64,000 bases of DNA. Source: Arcobacter arenosus. GTDB lineage: Bacteria; Campylobacterota; Campylobacteria; Campylobacterales; Arcobacteraceae. The position numbers were made by a program, and so were the translations under genes. The stretch spans positions 558,001 to 622,000 of the forward strand of contig NZ_VANU01000001.1 in assembly GCF_005771535.1 (NCBI RefSeq), read 5' to 3'. This document shows, in pieces, positions 1 to 8,658 of the stretch. The notes below the pieces were generated by a model. It saw nothing but the letters and a program-made list of their open reading frames with translations. It was not told the origin of the DNA and did no database searches. Each line of letters starts with the position of its first letter. Position 1 is the first letter of the stretch.

Positions 1-608
1 AAAATGGATTTAATGAAGAAGAAAGCTTTTTACATTTTAAAGCTATTGAGAAAATGAGTTCATTTGGAAAATATGATTTAAGCTTTGACCCAATTGTTGC
101 GATAAATGCAAATGCAGCAAAACCCCATGCCCTACCAACTTCAAAAAGATTAAAACTCAATAACTTAATACTTGTTGATGCAGGGGTAAAATACAAAAGG
201 TATTGTTCAGATAGAACATGTACTTCAAATGCCAATTTTGAGAAATTTTCTTTTAAAAGAGAGCAAAAATTCAAAAATAAAAAACATCAAAAAATCTATG
301 ATTTAGTTTATAAAGCCCAATTAAATGCTATTAGTAAAGCAAGGGTTGGGATGAAAGCTTCCCAAATTGACAACCTAACTAGGAGTGTTATTGAAAAAGC
401 AGGATTTGGAAAATATTTTGTTCATAGTACTGGTCATGGTGTAGGACTTGATATTCATGAATTTCCAAATATCAACTCTAGAAGTGATGTAATTATTGAA
501 GATAATATGGTTTTTACCATTGAACCAGGAATCTATTTACCAAAAGAGTTTGGTGTTAGAATAGAAGATACTGTTGTTATGAAAAATGGTAAAGCATTAA
601 TACTGTAA
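1..608 (+). CDS. pepP: M24 family metallopeptidase (Xaa-Pro aminopeptidase type), 5' end missing
   Basis: The C-terminal part of an aminopeptidase P/creatinase-fold enzyme, which removes the N-terminal residue before a proline. The reading frame is open from base 3 and has no start before ATG 54, so the gene begins before the window. Visible M24 metal-site motifs are HSTGHGVGLDIHE (first metal-binding His and its surroundings) and FTIEPGIYL followed by GVRIEDTVV (the two Glu ligands). An earlier Asp ligand lies in LILVDAG. The folK gene follows after about 60 bp. The family is clear; whether the substrate is Xaa-Pro peptides or dipeptides cannot be told from this fragment. Confidence 0.88.
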   Translation, partial: NGFNEEESFLHFKAIEKMSSFGKYDLSFDPIVAINANAAKPHALPTSKRLKLNNLILVDAGVKYKRYCSDRTCTSNANFEKFSFKREQKFKNKKHQKIYDLVYKAQLNAISKARVGMKASQIDNLTRSVIEKAGFGKYFVHSTGHGVGLDIHEFPNINSRSDVIIEDNMVFTIEPGIYLPKEFGVRIEDTVVMKNGKALIL

Positions 609-671
609 ATTTCAAAATTTACAATATTTATACTTGACTTATTTAATAAGTTTACTTTTCTAAGGAGAAAT

Positions 672-1148
672 TTGAAAAAAAAATTGCGAGATGATTTAAC
701 TCTTTTTAAAACCTCTAATTTTCCAAAAAAATTTAAATCACAATCAAATAAAAAATATCAGGTAACTATTGGAATTGGGGGAAATATTGGGGACACAAAA
801 AAAATATTTGATAAGTTAATCTTATCTTTAAAAGGTGACTCTCGATTTGATTTACTTATAACTTCCCCACTTCTTCTTAATCCCCCCTTTGGATACCTAG
901 AACAAAATGAGTTTTTAAATGGTATAATAATACTTAAAACTAATCTATCACCAAATGAGTTTTTAAAAAACATGCATAGATTAGAAAAGAGATTTGGAAG
1001 AAAGCGGTCCTTTCAAGATGCGCCTAGAACCTTAGATATAGATATAATCTTTTTTGATAATAAAAAAATTAATACTAAAAAACTTATTATCCCTCACAAA
1101 GATTGGGCAAATAGAGAGTCTGTGCTTATTCCTTTAAAACATTTATAA
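672..1148 (+). CDS. folK: 2-amino-4-hydroxy-6-hydroxymethyldihydropteridine pyrophosphokinase
   Basis: HPPK transfers pyrophosphate from ATP to the pterin alcohol in folate synthesis. Recognised by the N-terminal GIGGNIGD (usual G-SN-GD type), the central RLEKRFGRKR segment, and the signature APRTLDIDIIFFD that carries the magnesium-binding Asp pair. The 158-aa length is normal for a single-domain HPPK, although about 30 residues precede the first core strand. The start is a TTG with AAGGAG five bases upstream. It is downstream of the M24 peptidase gene and ahead of mnmA, probably in one transcript. Confidence 0.93.
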   Translation: MKKKLRDDLTLFKTSNFPKKFKSQSNKKYQVTIGIGGNIGDTKKIFDKLILSLKGDSRFDLLITSPLLLNPPFGYLEQNEFLNGIIILKTNLSPNEFLKNMHRLEKRFGRKRSFQDAPRTLDIDIIFFDNKKINTKKLIIPHKDWANRESVLIPLKHL

Positions 1149-1205
1149 AAACAACTTATTGTTGTAAATACAGTTCTTAAAATAGAACTTTTTTAAAGGT
1201 AAATT

Positions 1206-2306
1206 ATGAAAAAAAAGAAAATAGTTGTAGGAATGTCAGGTGGTGTTGATTCTTCAGTTACAGCACTATTATTAAAACAACAAGGGTACGATGTTGTTGG
1301 TCTATTTATGCGAAATTGGGAGTATGGAATTAAAGGTAGCCAATGCCCTAATCGTATTGAATTTGAAGATGCAAAAAAAGTTGGTGCCTTAATAGGAATT
1401 GAGGTAAAGGGTAAAGATTTTGTTGAAGAATATAGAACCAAAGTATTTGATGTATTTTTAGAAGGTTTAAAAAAAGGTCTTACTCCAAATCCAGATATTT
1501 TATGTAATCGAGAAATTAAATTTAATGTTTTTTTAAATGAAGCAAAAAAAATGGGTGCAGATATGATTGCAACAGGGCACTATGCAAAAATTGCTTTTTA
1601 TAAAGACCACTACGTTCTTGATACTCCAAAAGATAGTTCAAAAGATCAAAGTTACTTTTTACATGCCTTATCAAGTGAACAATTATCACATGCTATGTTT
1701 CCACTAGGTGATTTAACAAAAAAAGAAGTTAGAGAAATAGCTAGAGAACATAATCTTCCAGTAAGTGACAAAAAAGATAGTACAGGTATATGTTTTATTG
1801 GTAATCAAAGATTTGATGATTTTATTACACAACATCTAAAAGCTATCCCTGGTGATATGATAGATGAAAATGGAAAAGTTTTAGGTAAACACAAAGGTCT
1901 TATTTGTTACACACTAGGACAGAGAAAAGGTATTGGTCTTGGTGGTATTAAAGATAATGAAGGTGAAAACAACACCCATAAACCATGGTTTGCAGCTAAA
2001 AAAGATATTGAAAACAATACATTAACAGTTGTACAAGATACAAATCATCCTTTACTTATGAGTGAATATACAGAAGCTAGTCATATGCATTGGGTATTAG
2101 AAGAGGCACCTAATGTTGGTGATAAATTAATGGCACAAGTTAGATATAGACAACACAAACAACCTTGTACAGTAATTGAAGCAGATGAAAATAGAGTTTT
2201 AGTTAAATTTGATACTCCACAAAGAGCTGTTACATTAGGACAAAGTTTAGTTTTATACGATGGAAACTATTGTCTAGGTGGTGGATTTATAAGTGACTAT
2301 AAGTAA
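1206..2306 (+). CDS. mnmA: tRNA-specific 2-thiouridylase, copy 1 (general bacterial type)
   Basis: MnmA adenylates U34 of Lys, Glu and Gln tRNAs and installs the 2-thio group using sulfur from a relay. The PP-loop SGGVDSS is at residues 10-16. Both catalytic cysteines are present: C100 in NPDILCNREIKF and C196 in STGICFIG. The 366-aa length suits the family. A second, clearly different mnmA starts ten bases downstream. This copy carries the MRNWEY-type segment found in most bacterial MnmA proteins, so it looks less like the Campylobacter type than its neighbour. Function is confident for the family; the division of labour between the copies is unknown. Confidence 0.92.
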   Translation: MKKKKIVVGMSGGVDSSVTALLLKQQGYDVVGLFMRNWEYGIKGSQCPNRIEFEDAKKVGALIGIEVKGKDFVEEYRTKVFDVFLEGLKKGLTPNPDILCNREIKFNVFLNEAKKMGADMIATGHYAKIAFYKDHYVLDTPKDSSKDQSYFLHALSSEQLSHAMFPLGDLTKKEVREIAREHNLPVSDKKDSTGICFIGNQRFDDFITQHLKAIPGDMIDENGKVLGKHKGLICYTLGQRKGIGLGGIKDNEGENNTHKPWFAAKKDIENNTLTVVQDTNHPLLMSEYTEASHMHWVLEEAPNVGDKLMAQVRYRQHKQPCTVIEADENRVLVKFDTPQRAVTLGQSLVLYDGNYCLGGGFISDYK

Positions 2307-2316
2307 GTAGGATTAA

Positions 2317-3360
2317 ATGGATATGGAAAAAAAGAAAGTAATGGTAGGTATGAGTGGAGGGATTGATTCTTCTGTTACTGCTTATATGTTACAAAAAGAT
2401 GGATATGAAGTTGAAGGTTGTTATTTAAAGCTTCATGATAGAACAGATGGATATCATGAAAAAAATATACAATATATTGAAGATGTAGCAAAATTTCTTG
2501 GGATTAAATATCATATTTTAGATTTATCAGATGCTTTTTCAAAAGAGGTTTATGATTATTTTGTTGATTCATATTTGGAAGGGACAACCCCTAACCCATG
2601 TGTTAAATGTAATAGGCAAATCAAATTTGGAAAGATGTTAGATTTTGCAAAAGAACAAGGTGCATCCTATTTAGCAACAGGGCATTATGCAAAAACTGAT
2701 GGTAAATTTTTCTATGAAGCGGAAGATAAAACAAAAGACCAAAGCTATTTTTTATCTCAAGTAGATAAAGAAGCATTACCGTATATGATGTTTCCATTAA
2801 GCAAAAGAAAAAAAGAAGATATTATTGAATTTGCAGCAAAACTAGATTCAGCTTATAAAAGAATTACAGAAAAAAATGAATCACAAGAGATATGTTTTGT
2901 TGAAACAGTTTATACAGATGTTGTTAAAAGACATGCAAATATCGATATTCCAGGAAAAGTTTTAGATGAAGGTGGAAATGAGATTGGTGAACATAAAGGT
3001 TATATGCATTATACAATTGGAAAAAGAAGAGGATTTACAGTTCATGGAGCACATGAACCCCATTTTGTTACAAAGCTAAATCCTGAAAACAATACTATCG
3101 TTGTAGGTAAAAAACAAGCCTTAGAGATAAATGAAGTTAAAATTGAAAACCTGAATATGTTTATTGATGAAAAAGAGTTTAAATGTACTGTAAAACTAAG
3201 ATATAGAGCTGTTTCAACAGCATGTAAAGTTAAACTTGAAGAAAACACAGGAACAATTTATCTAGAAGAACCAGCTTTTGGTGTAGCGGCTGGTCAACTT
3301 GCAGTGTTTTATGTGGGTGAAAAAGTAATAGGAAGTGGTTGGATAAAAAGTGCAAAATAA
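2317..3360 (+). CDS. mnmA: tRNA-specific 2-thiouridylase, copy 2 (Campylobacterota type)
   Basis: A second MnmA of 347 aa. PP-loop SGGIDSS near residue 14; putative catalytic C98 in NPCVKCNRQIKF and C193 in SQEICFVE; GHYAKTDG and DQSYFL follow as in the family. The CYLKLHD segment after the first helix is what I recall of Campylobacter MnmA, so this is probably the vertically inherited copy. It is translated from ATG 2317 (or the ATG two codons on) with AGGA just upstream, and the 10-bp gap implies co-transcription with copy 1. Both copies keep all the catalytic residues, so neither looks like a decaying duplicate. Confidence 0.9.
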   Translation: MDMEKKKVMVGMSGGIDSSVTAYMLQKDGYEVEGCYLKLHDRTDGYHEKNIQYIEDVAKFLGIKYHILDLSDAFSKEVYDYFVDSYLEGTTPNPCVKCNRQIKFGKMLDFAKEQGASYLATGHYAKTDGKFFYEAEDKTKDQSYFLSQVDKEALPYMMFPLSKRKKEDIIEFAAKLDSAYKRITEKNESQEICFVETVYTDVVKRHANIDIPGKVLDEGGNEIGEHKGYMHYTIGKRRGFTVHGAHEPHFVTKLNPENNTIVVGKKQALEINEVKIENLNMFIDEKEFKCTVKLRYRAVSTACKVKLEENTGTIYLEEPAFGVAAGQLAVFYVGEKVIGSGWIKSAK

Positions 3361-3434
3361 AGCAACTAAATTTTGTATAAGATAAATTTAGATAAAATCA
3401 GCACAATTTACACAATCACACAAGGAAAAATCTA

Positions 3435-4367
3435 ATGGCGAAATTTAAACTTTTTAGTGGTACTGCCAACCCTGAGTTTGCTAAAAAAGTAGGAAAGTAT
3501 CTTAATGTAAACGTTGGTGGGGCATCTATAAATAAGTTTAGTGACGGTGAAATATCTGTTCAAATTCATGAAAGTGTTAGGGGACAAGATGTATTTATCG
3601 TACAACCGACTTGTGCTCCAACAAATGATCATTTAATGGAACTACTAATTATTGTAGATGCACTAAAAAGATCAAGTGCTAAATCTGTTTCTGCAGTTAT
3701 GCCTTATTTTGGTTATGCAAGACAAGATAGAAAAGCAGCACCAAGAGTTCCAATTACGGCAAAACTAGTTGCAGATATGCTTGAGACTGTAGGAATTGAT
3801 AGAATTATTACTATCGATTTACATGCTGCTCAAATTCAAGGTTTCTTTGATATTCCAGTTGATAATCTTTATGGTTCAGTATTATTTGTTGATTACTTAA
3901 GAGCTAAAAACTTAAAAAATCCAATCATTGCATCTCCAGATATTGGTGGTGTTGCAAGGGCTAGATCTTATGCGGAAAAACTAGGATATGACTTAGTTAT
4001 CGTTGATAAAAGAAGAGAAAAAGCTAATGTTGCTGAAGTTATGAATATCATCGGTGAAGTAAAAGGTAAAGATGTTATCCTTGTTGACGATATGGTTGAT
4101 ACTGCAGGAACTTTAGTTAAAGCAGCTGAAGTTTTAAAAGCTAAAGGTGCAACTTCTGTTATGGCATGTTGTACACACGGTGTATTAAGTGGACCAGCTT
4201 TTGAAAGAATAAACAGCGGTACATTAGATGAATTAATAATTACTGATACAATACCAATGCATGGTAAATGTGATAAAATCACAGTTTTAAGTGCAACAAA
4301 AATTATTGGTGAAACTATTAGAAGAATCACTAACAATGAATCAGTAAATTCTATTTTTATAGATTAA
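3435..4367 (+). CDS. prs: ribose-phosphate pyrophosphokinase
   Basis: Makes PRPP from ribose 5-phosphate and ATP, feeding purine, pyrimidine, histidine and tryptophan synthesis. All family landmarks are present: NKFSDGEI, the flexible-loop YARQDRK, ITAKLVADML, DLHAAQIQGFF, and the PRPP-binding loop VILVDDMVDTAGT. At 310 aa it is a class I enzyme. The start ATG has AAGGA eight bases upstream. It stands alone between mnmA and the porin gene. A poor -10-like element (TATAAG) lies around 3376, so it may have its own promoter. Confidence 0.97.
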   Translation: MAKFKLFSGTANPEFAKKVGKYLNVNVGGASINKFSDGEISVQIHESVRGQDVFIVQPTCAPTNDHLMELLIIVDALKRSSAKSVSAVMPYFGYARQDRKAAPRVPITAKLVADMLETVGIDRIITIDLHAAQIQGFFDIPVDNLYGSVLFVDYLRAKNLKNPIIASPDIGGVARARSYAEKLGYDLVIVDKRREKANVAEVMNIIGEVKGKDVILVDDMVDTAGTLVKAAEVLKAKGATSVMACCTHGVLSGPAFERINSGTLDELIITDTIPMHGKCDKITVLSATKIIGETIRRITNNESVNSIFID

Positions 4368-4402
4368 TTTTAATAATAAATTTAATATTAATTTATTTTA
4401 GT

Positions 4403-4408
4403 TATAAT
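4403..4408 (+). promoter_or_regulatory. -10 box of the OmpA-like porin gene
   Basis: A perfect TATAAT sits 31 bases before the porin ATG in a very AT-rich leader. No convincing -35 is visible, which is usual for Campylobacterota sigma-70 promoters. Confidence 0.55.
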
Positions 4409-4439
4409 TTAAAAACACACAAAAAAACAAAGGTAGAAT

Positions 4440-5519
4440 ATGAAAAAAATTGTTTTATCAGCAGCACTTTGTGCTTCTATGATGTTCGCAGCAAACAGTG
4501 ACTATAAATATGAAATTACTCCAATGATAGGTGGAACTTATTCAGAGGGTAACTTAAACTTTGATGATCAAAACTATGCAAATGCAGGTTTAGGATTAGG
4601 ATTTAATTTAGATGATTCTATGTTTGATCAAGTTGAATTAGGTCTTTTAAGATCTTTTGAAGATGTTGACTATGACAATGGATCAGATACAGGTGTAACT
4701 AGATTTTTTACAAACTTAGTAAAAGATTATGGATTAAATGATTCAACTTCTTTATATGCATTAGTTGGTGCTGGTGTTGAATGGTTTGATGATGAGCAAT
4801 TTAATAATGAAAATGGATTATTTGCTAACTACGGTGTTGGTATCAAATATAAAATTTCTGAAGCAATGGCTTTAAAAGCTGACATTAGACACTTAGTTTC
4901 TTTTGATGGTGGAGACAACAACCTTCTTTATACAGTTGGTTTAGCAATTCCATTTGGTAAAAAAGCAGCTCCTGCACCTGAACCAAAACCAGAGCCAAAA
5001 CCAATGGATTCTGATAACGATGGTGTAATTGATGCAAATGACCAATGTCCAAATTCAGCTCCTGGTGCAGTTGTTGATGCAAAAGGTTGTGAAATTGATA
5101 CTGATGGAGATGGTGTAGTTGATTCAAAAGACAAATGTCCAGATACTCCAAAAGGTAACATTGTTGATGAAAACGGATGTTCTTTAAAAGTTGACTTAAA
5201 CATTAATTTTGAGACTGACTCTGCAGTAATTAACAATTCATATGATTCAAAAATCAAAAAATTTGCTGACTTTATGAAAGCTTTCCCATCTGTAAAAGGA
5301 AAAATCGAAGCTCATACTGACTCAGTTGGTTCTGAAAAATACAACCAACAATTATCAGAAAAAAGAGCAGCATCTGCAGTTAAAGCTATTGAAGCTTACG
5401 GTGTTGAAGCTGATAGATTAAATGCAATTGGATATGGTGAAACTAAACCTAAAGCATCTAATGATACTGCTGAAGGTAGAGCTGAAAATAGAAGAGTTGA
5501 AGGTTCAATTCAACAATAA
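4440..5519 (+). CDS. OmpA family outer-membrane protein with thrombospondin type 3 repeats
   Basis: An outer-membrane beta-barrel tied to peptidoglycan. Residues 1-19 are a signal peptide (cleavage after MMFAA). Residues ~20-170 form the predicted eight-strand barrel ending in AIPFGKK. A Pro/Glu hinge (PAPEPKPEPKP) follows, then two calcium-binding TSP3-like repeats (DSDNDGVIDANDQCP and DTDGDGVVDSKDKCP). The C-terminal ~120 residues are an OmpA peptidoglycan-binding domain with NFETDSA, EAHTDSVGS and the NRRVEG end. This is an OprF-like architecture, larger than Campylobacter CadF. Abundant expression is likely, given the clean -10 box and a strong downstream terminator. Confidence 0.93.
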   Translation: MKKIVLSAALCASMMFAANSDYKYEITPMIGGTYSEGNLNFDDQNYANAGLGLGFNLDDSMFDQVELGLLRSFEDVDYDNGSDTGVTRFFTNLVKDYGLNDSTSLYALVGAGVEWFDDEQFNNENGLFANYGVGIKYKISEAMALKADIRHLVSFDGGDNNLLYTVGLAIPFGKKAAPAPEPKPEPKPMDSDNDGVIDANDQCPNSAPGAVVDAKGCEIDTDGDGVVDSKDKCPDTPKGNIVDENGCSLKVDLNINFETDSAVINNSYDSKIKKFADFMKAFPSVKGKIEAHTDSVGSEKYNQQLSEKRAASAVKAIEAYGVEADRLNAIGYGETKPKASNDTAEGRAENRRVEGSIQQ

Positions 5520-5530
5520 TTTATTTTAAA

Positions 5531-5564
5531 TTTTAGATTTTAGGCTTTTGCCTAAAGTCTAAAA
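5531..5564 (+). terminator. Rho-independent terminator after the OmpA-like gene
   Basis: A 13-bp stem (5533-5545 with 5550-5562, one G-T pair) closes a TTTT loop. T-rich sequence follows (T run at 5573-5580). It separates the porin gene from lepA. Confidence 0.8.
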
Positions 5565-5608
5565 AAACTTACTTTTTTTTCTTAACTCATTACTAACAAT
5601 TTTTTAGA

Positions 5609-5614
5609 TATAAT
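5609..5614 (+). promoter_or_regulatory. -10 box of lepA
   Basis: A TATAAT lies 31 bases before the TTG start of lepA, directly after the porin terminator. No clear -35 is seen. Confidence 0.5.
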
Positions 5615-5644
5615 CGCGAACTTAATAAACATATAGGAATAACC

Positions 5645-7432
5645 TTGCAAAAAAATATTAGAAACTTTAGTATTATTGCTCATATTGACCATGGTAAATC
5701 AACTCTTGCAGATAGAATTATTCAAGAGTGTGGAGCTGTTACAGATAGAGAACTTACTTCACAGATGATGGATACAATGGATATTGAACAAGAGCGTGGA
5801 ATTACAATTAAAGCTCAAAGTGTAAGATTAAAATATGTAAAAGATGGTGAGACATACATCTTAAACCTAATTGACACTCCAGGTCACGTTGACTTTTCAT
5901 ATGAAGTGAGTCGTTCTTTAGCTTCATCAGAGGGTGCACTTTTAATTGTTGATTCAACACAAGGTGTTGAAGCACAAACTATTGCAAATGTTTATATTGC
6001 ACTTGACAATGATTTAGAACTATTGCCTGTTGTAAATAAAATCGATTTACCTAGTGCCGATCCAATGAGGGTACTTGAAGAAACAGAAGAAGCAATTGGA
6101 CTTGATTGTACTGAACATAATCTAATCTCAGCAAAAACAGGTCTAGGAGTTAAAGAGTTAATTGATTCTATTGTTGATAGAGTTCCTGCTCCAAATGGTG
6201 ATGAAAATGCACCAACAAAAGCTTTAATATATGATTCATGGTTTGATAACTATCTTGGTGCCTTGGCGCTTGTAAGGGTTTATGAAGGTAGTATTAAAAA
6301 AGGTCAAATGCTTAAAATGATGAACACAAAAGTTGAACATCCAGTATTAGATTTAATGTACCCTCACCCAATAAAAAGAGAAAAAACAACTGAAATACAA
6401 ACAGGTGAAATTGGGATTGTTGTTCTTGGTCTTAAAACTTTAGATGGAATTGCAGTTGGTGATACGATGACTGATGCAAAAAATCCTACACAAGAACCAA
6501 TTGATGGATTTGAACCAGCAAAACCATTTGTATTTGCAGGACTTTATCCTATTGAAACAGATAAGTTTGAAGATTTAAGGGAAGCATTAACTAAATTACA
6601 ATTAAACGATTCATCAATCTCTTTTGAACCTGAATCTTCAGCAGCACTAGGAAGTGGATTTAGAACAGGTTTCTTAGGAATGCTTCATATGGAAGTTATC
6701 AAAGAAAGATTAGAAAGGGAATTTAATCTTGACTTAATAGCAACTGCACCTACAGTTGTTTATGAAGTTTTAAAAACTGATGGAGAAAAGTTAACTATTG
6801 AAAATCCATCGGAACTTCCTGAACCAAACTATATTGATACTATTTTTGAACCTTATGTAAAAGCAACAATTTTAGTTCCTGATGAATTTTTAGGAAACGT
6901 AATTAAATTGTTAAATGATAAAAGAGCTATACAAAATAAAATGGATTACTTAGGGAAAAGAGTTCTTTTAGATTATGATATCCCTATGAATGAAATTGTT
7001 ATGGATTTTTATGATAAATTAAAATCAACTACTAAAGGTTACGCATCTTTTGATTATGAACCAATTGAATTCAGACCTGGAAACCTTAAAAAACTTGATG
7101 TAAGAGTTGCAGGGGATGTTGTTGATGCCTTATCAATTATTGTTCCAGAAGAAAAAGCAGTTTCAAGGGGTAGAGAGTTTATCAAAGCCTTAAAAGAGTT
7201 AATCCCTAGACAACTATTTGAAGTTGCAATTCAAGCATCTATTGGAAATACAATTATCGCTAGAGAAACTGTAAAATCAATGGGTAAAAATGTTACTGCT
7301 AAATGTTATGGTGGTGATATTACAAGAAAAAGAAAGCTTTTAGAGAAACAAAAAGCTGGTAAGAAAAGAATGAAAGCAATAGGAAAAGTAAACGTTCCAC
7401 AAGAAGCTTTCATGGCCGTGTTGAAGATTTAA
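5645..7432 (+). CDS. lepA: elongation factor 4 (back-translocating GTPase)
   Basis: A translational GTPase of the EF-G group. G1 is [10 protein letters not shown]2 lies in QERGITI, G3 is DTPGHVD and G4 is NKIDLP. The LepA-specific C-terminal domain ends in [22 protein letters not shown]. The 595-aa length is standard. Translation starts at a TTG with AGGAA six bases upstream; the next in-frame Met would remove the G1 motif. It appears to be a single-gene unit with its own -10 box. Confidence 0.97.
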   Translation: MQKNIRNFSIIAHIDHGKSTLADRIIQECGAVTDRELTSQMMDTMDIEQERGITIKAQSVRLKYVKDGETYILNLIDTPGHVDFSYEVSRSLASSEGALLIVDSTQGVEAQTIANVYIALDNDLELLPVVNKIDLPSADPMRVLEETEEAIGLDCTEHNLISAKTGLGVKELIDSIVDRVPAPNGDENAPTKALIYDSWFDNYLGALALVRVYEGSIKKGQMLKMMNTKVEHPVLDLMYPHPIKREKTTEIQTGEIGIVVLGLKTLDGIAVGDTMTDAKNPTQEPIDGFEPAKPFVFAGLYPIETDKFEDLREALTKLQLNDSSISFEPESSAALGSGFRTGFLGMLHMEVIKERLEREFNLDLIATAPTVVYEVLKTDGEKLTIENPSELPEPNYIDTIFEPYVKATILVPDEFLGNVIKLLNDKRAIQNKMDYLGKRVLLDYDIPMNEIVMDFYDKLKSTTKGYASFDYEPIEFRPGNLKKLDVRVAGDVVDALSIIVPEEKAVSRGREFIKALKELIPRQLFEVAIQASIGNTIIARETVKSMGKNVTAKCYGGDITRKRKLLEKQKAGKKRMKAIGKVNVPQEAFMAVLKI

Positions 7433-7490
7433 TTTTTTATAAATCTTCAACAAACATAATTAAAATCTAAAAATTCCAACTTTCATCAAA

Positions 7491-7624
7491 TGTGAGCATT
7501 TAAAAAATAGCGTTAAGATAGTTTATAGATATTCGTAAAAATTTAAACTGTTTGAGACGAAGTCGAGTTTTTAAATTTTAGAATATTAAAAAACTATTAG
7601 CGTAATTTTTTATCTCTGCTCACG
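7491..7624. repeat. 134-bp imperfect inverted-repeat element between lepA and comF
   Basis: The ends TGTGAGCA (7491-7498) and TGCTCACG (7617-7624) are complementary over seven bases. Inner parts also pair imperfectly: TAAAAAAT near 7500 with ATTTTTTA near 7605, and TAGTTT near 7517 with AAACTA near 7591. A second dyad surrounds 7540-7575, centred on GACGAAGTC. No ORF of note lies inside. It could be a MITE-like repeat or a structured leader for comF; one window cannot show whether it recurs. The rest of the 7433-7671 gap holds only the hairpin described next. Confidence 0.5.
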
Positions 7625-7632
7625 CTTTTTTG

Positions 7633-7657
7633 TATACTTTTTTCTAAAAAAAGTATA
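7633..7657 (+). promoter_or_regulatory. perfect 11-bp hairpin just before comF
   Basis: TATACTTTTTT and AAAAAAGTATA (7633-7643 and 7647-7657) form a perfect stem with a three-base loop, ending 14 bases before the comF ATG. No Shine-Dalgarno sequence is visible between hairpin and start. It may be part of the preceding repeat element or may affect comF translation. Confidence 0.45.
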
Positions 7658-7671
7658 TAATATTTTCTATT

Positions 7672-8241
7672 ATGAAATGTTTATCCTGTGAAAACTTATC
7701 TTTTCAAATCATTTGTAAAACTTGTCAAAAAAATCTACTAACACCCTCTTTTCATAAAAGAGAACTTGAAAAAGATTTTTTCAATTATTCATTTTATTCA
7801 TTTAGTGAAATAGAAGATTTAATTTCCTCAAAATATTATTCCCATGGAGATAGAGTTTTTAATACCTTGGCAAAACTCTCATTTAAAAAATTTGCACAAA
7901 ACTTTGTATTTGATGAGTTAGTTTACTCTATAGGTATTGATGAACATACCCGCCATGAGTTTTCTCAAACAGCTATTCTTTCCCGTCATTTAAAATCAGA
8001 ATTTATCAAACCTTTATATTCTAAATTAATAGCAACAAATATAGTTAAATATGCAGGTCATGATTTAGAATTTAGGAAAAAAAATAAAAGAAAATTTAAA
8101 ACAAGTCTTACAAATAAAAAAATTATCCTAGTTGATGATATGATTACAACAGGAACTACAATATTAGAAGCAAAAAAAGTTTTGGAAAAAAGAAACAATA
8201 AAGTCCTATTTTCCCTTACTTTAGCCGATGCAAAACTATAA
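7672..8241 (+). CDS. comF: ComF family protein (phosphoribosyltransferase fold)
   Basis: A homologue of the competence-associated ComF/GntX proteins. The N-terminus carries four cysteines (C3, C6, C15, C18) as expected for the zinc finger of the family. The C-terminal PRPP-binding loop reads IILVDDMITTGTT. At 189 aa it is slightly shorter than usual. The biochemical role of ComF is not firmly settled; in naturally competent bacteria it is needed for DNA uptake. No Shine-Dalgarno is seen, but the Cys motif fixes the start at or very near this ATG. Confidence 0.85.
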   Translation: MKCLSCENLSFQIICKTCQKNLLTPSFHKRELEKDFFNYSFYSFSEIEDLISSKYYSHGDRVFNTLAKLSFKKFAQNFVFDELVYSIGIDEHTRHEFSQTAILSRHLKSEFIKPLYSKLIATNIVKYAGHDLEFRKKNKRKFKTSLTNKKIILVDDMITTGTTILEAKKVLEKRNNKVLFSLTLADAKL

Positions 8242-8325
8242 AAAATCGATTTTTATTTTAAACTTACACTTAACTAACACTACAAATATATAATTCCATA
8301 CATCTAAACTAAAAGGAGATAAAAG

Positions 8326-8574
8326 ATGAATTTAAAAAAGAATTTAGCAATTCTACTAATGGTAACTGCGACTACAGTATTTGCAGCTACAGGACTAGAA
8401 GGTATTAGTATGTTAGTTGAGAAAATCAATAATACAACTAATCAAGAGGAAAAAGCAAAGTTGCTTGACAAACTTGATGAAGAGATTGGTCAAGTTGAGA
8501 AAAAAGATCTTAAAAAAGCACATGAGTTAGTTAATAAAAATTTAAAAACTACAGAAATAACAAAAAACAACTAA
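8326..8574 (+). CDS. small periplasmic protein, paralogue of the 84-aa protein at 10,331
   Basis: An 82-aa protein with a signal peptide (residues 1-21, cleavage after TTVFA) and a mature part that is almost all charged helix. AAGGAG lies eight bases before the ATG. Its segment LVEKINNTTNQEEKAKLL lines up without gaps with LFEQVNHASNPKEKKELI of the protein at 10,331-10,585, so the two look like paralogues. It is convergent with the histidine kinase gene. No function is known to me; a periplasmic partner or output of the adjacent two-component system is a guess from position. Confidence 0.72.
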   Translation: MNLKKNLAILLMVTATTVFAATGLEGISMLVEKINNTTNQEEKAKLLDKLDEEIGQVEKKDLKKAHELVNKNLKTTEITKNN

Positions 8575-8621
8575 ACTCATTCCCCATTCTTTCCATAAAA
8601 AAATTAAGTCCATACAAGAGG

Positions 8622-8648
8622 TACAGATTACCATATAGGTAATCTGTA
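8622..8648. terminator. hairpin between convergent genes
   Basis: A perfect 11-bp stem (8622-8632 and 8638-8648) with a five-base loop lies between the small periplasmic gene and the convergent kinase gene. It has no immediate T-run on either side, so it is only a probable bidirectional terminator. Confidence 0.55.
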
Positions 8649-8658
8649 TACTCAAAAA

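Noticed and set aside
4885-5257. Two minus-strand ORFs opposite the OmpA-like gene
   Set aside because: Low-complexity translations caused by the repeated TSP3 and hinge codons on the other strand.
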